Assembly: GCA_964603985.1 (NCBI GenBank)
Contig: CAZRXG010000037.1
Span: 1-44,546 of the forward strand
Origin: CAZRXG01 sp964603985
GTDB taxonomy: Bacteria; Chloroflexota; Anaerolineae; Aggregatilineales; UBA3940
Direction of reading: 5' to 3'
Length of the DNA stretch: 44,546 nt
Position 1 is the first letter of the stretch; each line of letters begins with the position of its first letter. A model generated the notes under the pieces. The model was not told where the DNA came from. It made no database searches and was given only the letters and a program-made list of their open reading frames with translations. The position numbers and the translations under genes were made by a program. Below, one piece after another: positions 41,038-44,546 of this stretch.

Positions 41038-43515
41038 ATGTCATACATTGACGAAAACCTGCCCGACATGCTGGGCGCACTGGCAGACTTCGACGAGGAC
41101 TACGAAGCGCAACTGAGCGAGGACGGCCTGATCGAAACGCCCCTCATCCCGCTGCGCGATCTGGTGCTCTTCCCCCACATGGTGACCCCGCTTTTCGTCG
41201 GGCGCGACAAGTCAATGGAGGCCATCAACGCCGCGCAGGAGAACCGGTGGACGATCATCTGCGCCACCCAGAAAGACACCGACATCGAGGATCCCAGGCC
41301 GGGTGACATCCACAAGACGGGCGTCGAGGTGGTTCCGGGCCGCCTGCTGCGCATGCCCGACGGCACGGTCAGCATCCTGGTACAGGGTTTGCGGCGCGTC
41401 AAGATCGTCGAGTACGTTCAAACCAAACCCTACTTCAAGGTCAGGGCGCAGCCGGTCAGCGAGGCGGTCGAGCGCACACCGGAGATCGAGGCAAGCATGC
41501 GGGCCGTGCTGACGCTGTTCGAGAAGTGCGTCCAGCTCAACCGGCAGCTCCCCGAAGATGCCTACGTCTTCGCCATGAACATCGACAACCCCGGCTGGCT
41601 GGCCGACCTGGTCGCCACCACCCTCGACCTGGGCACCGAGGAGCGCCAGAGGCTGCTGGAGATGGCCAACCCGGCCAAGCGCCTGATCCGCATGAGCATC
41701 CTGCTCGGCAAGGAACTGGAGGTGCTTGAGATCGAAGACCAGATCCACAACCGTGTCCAGCAGGAAGTGGATAAGAGCCAGCGTGAGATGTTTCTCCGCG
41801 AGCAGATGAGGGCGATCCAGAGCGAACTGGGTGAGGCCGACCTCTTCCAGCAGGAGGTCGGCGACCTGCGCGAGCGGATCGAAAGGACGGCCATGCCGGA
41901 GGCCGTTCGGGAGAAGGCTCGTAAGGAGGTCAGCCGCCTGGCCGCGATGCCGCCGATGTCCCCGGAGATGAGCATCGTCCGCACTTACCTGGACTGGTTG
42001 CTCGAACTGCCGTGGGTCAAGGATACGGAGGACAACCTCGACATTGAGAACGCTGCCCAGGTGCTCGACGAGGATCACTACGGGCTGCAAAAGGCCAAAG
42101 AACGTATCCTTGAGCACATCGCGGTGCGCAAGCTGGCCCCCGATAAAATGAAGTCGCCGATTCTGTGCTTCGTTGGGCCGCCGGGCACGGGCAAGACCTC
42201 GCTGGGCCGCTCGATTGCCAGGGCGTTGGGCCGCGAGTTCGTGCGCGTCTCGTTGGGCGGCGTGACGGACGAGGCCGAGATACGCGGCCACCGGCGCACT
42301 TACATCGGGGCCTTGCCGGGGCGCATCATCCAGACCATGCGGCGCGCGGGCACGGTTAACCCGCTCTTCATGCTAGATGAGATCGACAAGCTGGGGCGGG
42401 ACTTCCGGGGCGATCCCTCGGCGGCGCTGCTGGAGGTGCTCGACCCGGAGCAGAATCACGCCTTCTCCGATCACTACCTGGAAGTCGATTACGACCTGAG
42501 CAACGTCTTCTTCGTGACCACCGCCAACTTCGCCGACCCGATCCCCCCGGCGCTCAAAGACCGCATGGAGATCATCGAGTTCCCCGGCTACGTCGAGGAG
42601 GAGAAACTGCACATTGCCAAGCAGTTTTTGATCCCCAAGGAACTGGAAGCGCACGGCCTGGAGGAGGAAGGGGTCAGCTTCAACGAGACGGCCATCCAGG
42701 GGATCATTCGCGAATACACTTACGAGGCGGGCGTGCGCAACCTTGAGCGTGAGATCGCCAATGTCTGCCGCAAGATCGCGCGGCGGGTCGCCGAGGAAAA
42801 ACCGCACCCCAAACGCATCACCGCCGAGAGCCTGGCCAAGTACCTGGGGCCGTCGCGCATCCCGGGGCCGCTGCTGACCGAAAGGGACGAGGTTGGCGTG
42901 GCGCTGGGCATCGCGTGGACGCAGGTCGGCGGCGATGTGCTGCCGGTCGAGGTCATCTTGATGCCCGGCAAAGGCTCGCTGACGCTGACGGGGCGGTTGG
43001 GTGACATCATGCAGGAGAGTGCCCAGGCGGCGCTGAGTTACACACGCTCACGGGCGGAAGACCTGCACATCGACAGCGAGGTCTTCGAGAAAACCGACGT
43101 TCACGTCCACCTGCCCGAAGGGGCGATCCCCAAGGATGGCCCGTCGGCGGGGATCACGCTGGCGACGGCGCTGATCTCGGCTTTCAGCGGTCGCCCGGTG
43201 CGCCGTGACGTGGTCATGACGGGCGAGATCACACTTCGCGGGCGCGTGCTGCCGGTCGGCGGCATCAAAGAGAAGGTGCTGGCCGCCCACCGCATCAAGA
43301 TCACCGACGTCATCATCCCGGCCAAAAACAAGCAGGATCTGGTCGAGGTGCCGCGCAAGGCGCGTAAGAACCTGAACGTCATCCTGGTTGAGCGCATGGA
43401 CGAGGTGCTTGAGGCGGTGCTGCTACCGGCCAAAGCCAGGCCCCAGCCCAGTAAGAAGGCCAACAAGAAGCCAGCGGAAGAAACAGAAAAAGAGGCCGTG
43501 CAGGCGGAGAATTGA
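41038..43515 (+). CDS. lon: ATP-dependent protease La (Lon)
   Basis: This cytosolic AAA+ serine protease degrades misfolded and regulatory proteins. The N-terminal LON substrate-binding domain (PLIPLRDLVLFPHMVTPLFV) is followed by the coiled-coil QREMFLREQMRAIQSELGE. The AAA domain has Walker A GPPGTGKT (380-387) and Walker B LFMLDEIDKLG. The catalytic dyad is S703 (DGPSAG) and K746 (GGIKEKV). At 825 aa it is a complete LonA. An acidic 35-residue N-terminal leader and a Lys-rich tail are extra. ATG 41038 is chosen because the frame upstream overlaps folC. Confidence 0.97.
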   Translation: MSYIDENLPDMLGALADFDEDYEAQLSEDGLIETPLIPLRDLVLFPHMVTPLFVGRDKSMEAINAAQENRWTIICATQKDTDIEDPRPGDIHKTGVEVVPGRLLRMPDGTVSILVQGLRRVKIVEYVQTKPYFKVRAQPVSEAVERTPEIEASMRAVLTLFEKCVQLNRQLPEDAYVFAMNIDNPGWLADLVATTLDLGTEERQRLLEMANPAKRLIRMSILLGKELEVLEIEDQIHNRVQQEVDKSQREMFLREQMRAIQSELGEADLFQQEVGDLRERIERTAMPEAVREKARKEVSRLAAMPPMSPEMSIVRTYLDWLLELPWVKDTEDNLDIENAAQVLDEDHYGLQKAKERILEHIAVRKLAPDKMKSPILCFVGPPGTGKTSLGRSIARALGREFVRVSLGGVTDEAEIRGHRRTYIGALPGRIIQTMRRAGTVNPLFMLDEIDKLGRDFRGDPSAALLEVLDPEQNHAFSDHYLEVDYDLSNVFFVTTANFADPIPPALKDRMEIIEFPGYVEEEKLHIAKQFLIPKELEAHGLEEEGVSFNETAIQGIIREYTYEAGVRNLEREIANVCRKIARRVAEEKPHPKRITAESLAKYLGPSRIPGPLLTERDEVGVALGIAWTQVGGDVLPVEVILMPGKGSLTLTGRLGDIMQESAQAALSYTRSRAEDLHIDSEVFEKTDVHVHLPEGAIPKDGPSAGITLATALISAFSGRPVRRDVVMTGEITLRGRVLPVGGIKEKVLAAHRIKITDVIIPAKNKQDLVEVPRKARKNLNVILVERMDEVLEAVLLPAKARPQPSKKANKKPAEETEKEAVQAEN

Positions 43516-43877
43516 TGCTGCTGCTTCGTTAGCCCCCTGGCGCTCGAAACGCCGGGCTATGGGGCGACACTCGTTGATGAACATTGTAGGTTTGTTCCGG
43601 TCATTCTCACCCCCTCCGGGCCTTCGGCCCACCTCCCCCATAGATGAACTTTAACCTTTTAATCCGGTCATTGTTTTGCCCCCCACCCCCGTCCAGAGAA
43701 ACCAGACAAACCACATTTCCGTCGTGGCTGGATTAAATACTCAAGGTGCATCAATGGAGGAGGACAGTGTCATCCTCCGCGCCAGCGGCCAGCACGATTA
43801 TTTGAAGTACTTCCCCCGGATGCGTTAAACTCACCTGTTGGACTCTTTATGTGCTTTGGGTGAGGTGAACGGCCACC
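43516..43877. other. Intergenic region after lon
   Basis: It contains a GGCG-CTCGAAA-CGCC hairpin (near 43538), GGGCCTTCGGCCC (near 43618) and the MITE-like copy at 43643-43752. No gene is seen. The first two hairpins could end lon transcription, though neither has a T-run. Confidence 0.5.
43643..43752 (-). repeat. MITE-like dispersed element, copy 2
   Basis: Read on the minus strand this 110-bp sequence follows copy 1 (16015-16161) from GATGCACCTTGAGTATTTAA to GTTAAAGTTCATC, with shared CCACGACGGAAATG and GACGGGGGTGGGGGGCAAA. Its ends form an imperfect 28-bp inverted repeat (20 of 28 positions by my count). It lacks the extra hairpin arm of copy 1. Confidence 0.75.
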
Positions 43878-44546
43878 ATGCACAGGTCGATCCTGCAACT
43901 CATAACCGGAACAGCCCTGGTCGCCGGAATGGCGCTGAGTGCCCGTCCGGCCTGGGCGCTTCCGACCGGCCAGACGGTGACCAGCCTGGCCGAGATCACC
44001 AGCCCCGGCAGCGGGGCCATTCTGGCGGGGGGTGTACCGATCACCGGCAGCGCCCTCGACCCGGACTTTCGCCAGTACGAGCTTGAGTTCGCGCCCGACC
44101 CGCCCGTCGGCAATGTCTGGCAGGCCATCCAGCCGCCGGTTGCCCAGCAGGTGCGAGACGGCGTGCTCGGTGCGTGGGATACGGCCTTCGTCGAAGATGG
44201 GCGCTACCTGCTGCGCTTGCGGGTGATCCGCAACGACGGCAGTGAGATGATCGACCAGGTGCGGGTGTCCGTCATGAATGCCACGCCGACGCCGACCATC
44301 ACCCCCATCCCGCCCCGGGAGCTGACCCTCCCCTGGCCTGCAATGGTTTCGGCGCTGCGGCCGACGCCCATCGAGGTAGAGTTGGTGCCGCCGCCGGGCA
44401 TCGCCGCATCGGCGAACATTCGCGCCACCGTGCTGGACCCCGACCTCTCAACGTATCAGAGCTTTGTCCTCGTACCGCGGGAGGGGAACCTGTACGTTTC
44501 AGAAGACCAGCTCCGGCTGCCCCTCGAACCGGCCCCCGGCGATTGG
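43878..44546 (+). CDS. Secreted Ig-like domain protein, 3' partial
   Basis: The frame is open from ATG 43878 to the window end (223 codons). A signal peptide (MHRSILQLITGTALVAGMAL, cleavage near ARPAWA) is followed by an Ig-like unit: ITSPGSGAILAGGVPITGSA, FRQYELEFAPDPP and DGRYLLRLRVIRNDGS. A Pro/Thr linker and then a probable second unit (LDPDLSTYQSFVLVPREG) follow. Such modules occur in extracellular proteins related in style to the product of 38039-39343. GAGGTGA lies about 10 nt upstream. Function cannot be named, and the C-terminus is outside the window. Confidence 0.75.
   Translation, partial: MHRSILQLITGTALVAGMALSARPAWALPTGQTVTSLAEITSPGSGAILAGGVPITGSALDPDFRQYELEFAPDPPVGNVWQAIQPPVAQQVRDGVLGAWDTAFVEDGRYLLRLRVIRNDGSEMIDQVRVSVMNATPTPTITPIPPRELTLPWPAMVSALRPTPIEVELVPPPGIAASANIRATVLDPDLSTYQSFVLVPREGNLYVSEDQLRLPLEPAPGDW

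Overview
The window is GC-rich, bacterial and mostly housekeeping. CTP synthase, GyrA, GuaA, FolC and Lon sit beside lipoprotein-type binding proteins and secreted or membrane-anchored proteins with Pro/Thr linkers and Ig-like domains. Intergenic DNA is rich in G+C hairpins. Sites of the form GAAC-N4-GTTC, the gene content and the repeat style suggest Chloroflexota (Anaerolineae-like). No rRNA or complete marker set is present, so this assignment is an inference.

Layout. 1-3975: a CUT2-type sugar ABC transporter (binding protein, double ATPase, permease) whose binding protein appears to be a tandem fusion of two near-identical domains. 4239-6916: three overlapping or adjacent genes of the WlbA/WlbB/WlbC type, making a 2,3-diacetamido sugar nucleotide for surface glycans. 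6917-7780: a graveyard of transposase remnants and a 3' piece of glutamine synthetase. 7782-11716: roadblock protein, pyrG, a Nudix hydrolase and a secreted GH99-like protein. 11757-14342: gyrA on the minus strand. 14608-15731: a gatZ/kbaZ remnant followed by an intact aldolase. 15732-18976: structured repeats, tRNA-Arg, a broken transposase, a CPBP protease and an IS3 remnant. 18977-21099: xpt-guaA.

21466-26261 (minus): a compact pyrB-C-D-E-F cluster covering aspartate carbamoylation through to UMP; carAB is absent, while pyrG lies elsewhere in the window. 26782-30237 (minus): VTC-domain polyphosphate polymerase, DUF4956 membrane protein and a Cthe_2159-like beta-helix lipoprotein. This three-gene module is enclosed by 56/57-bp inverted repeats and looks less GC-rich than its surroundings. 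30238-31733: about 1.5 kb without a convincing protein gene. It holds tandem hairpin repeats and a perfect-consensus promoter bracketed by two LexA-type operators.

31734-39343 (minus): two family 2 glycosyltransferases, a phosphonate/phosphate-type ABC transporter (PhnD, PhnC, and a PhnE with an unusual extracellular insert), a second PhnD-like lipoprotein and an anchored extracellular protein. 39621-43515 (plus): folC-lon. 43878-end: a secreted protein cut by the window edge.

The best leads for new biology are the SOS-type promoter with no recognisable gene (31037-31733), the inverted-repeat-bounded VTC/DUF4956/beta-helix module, and the fused tandem binding protein. Several palindromic intergenic element families are also worth following.
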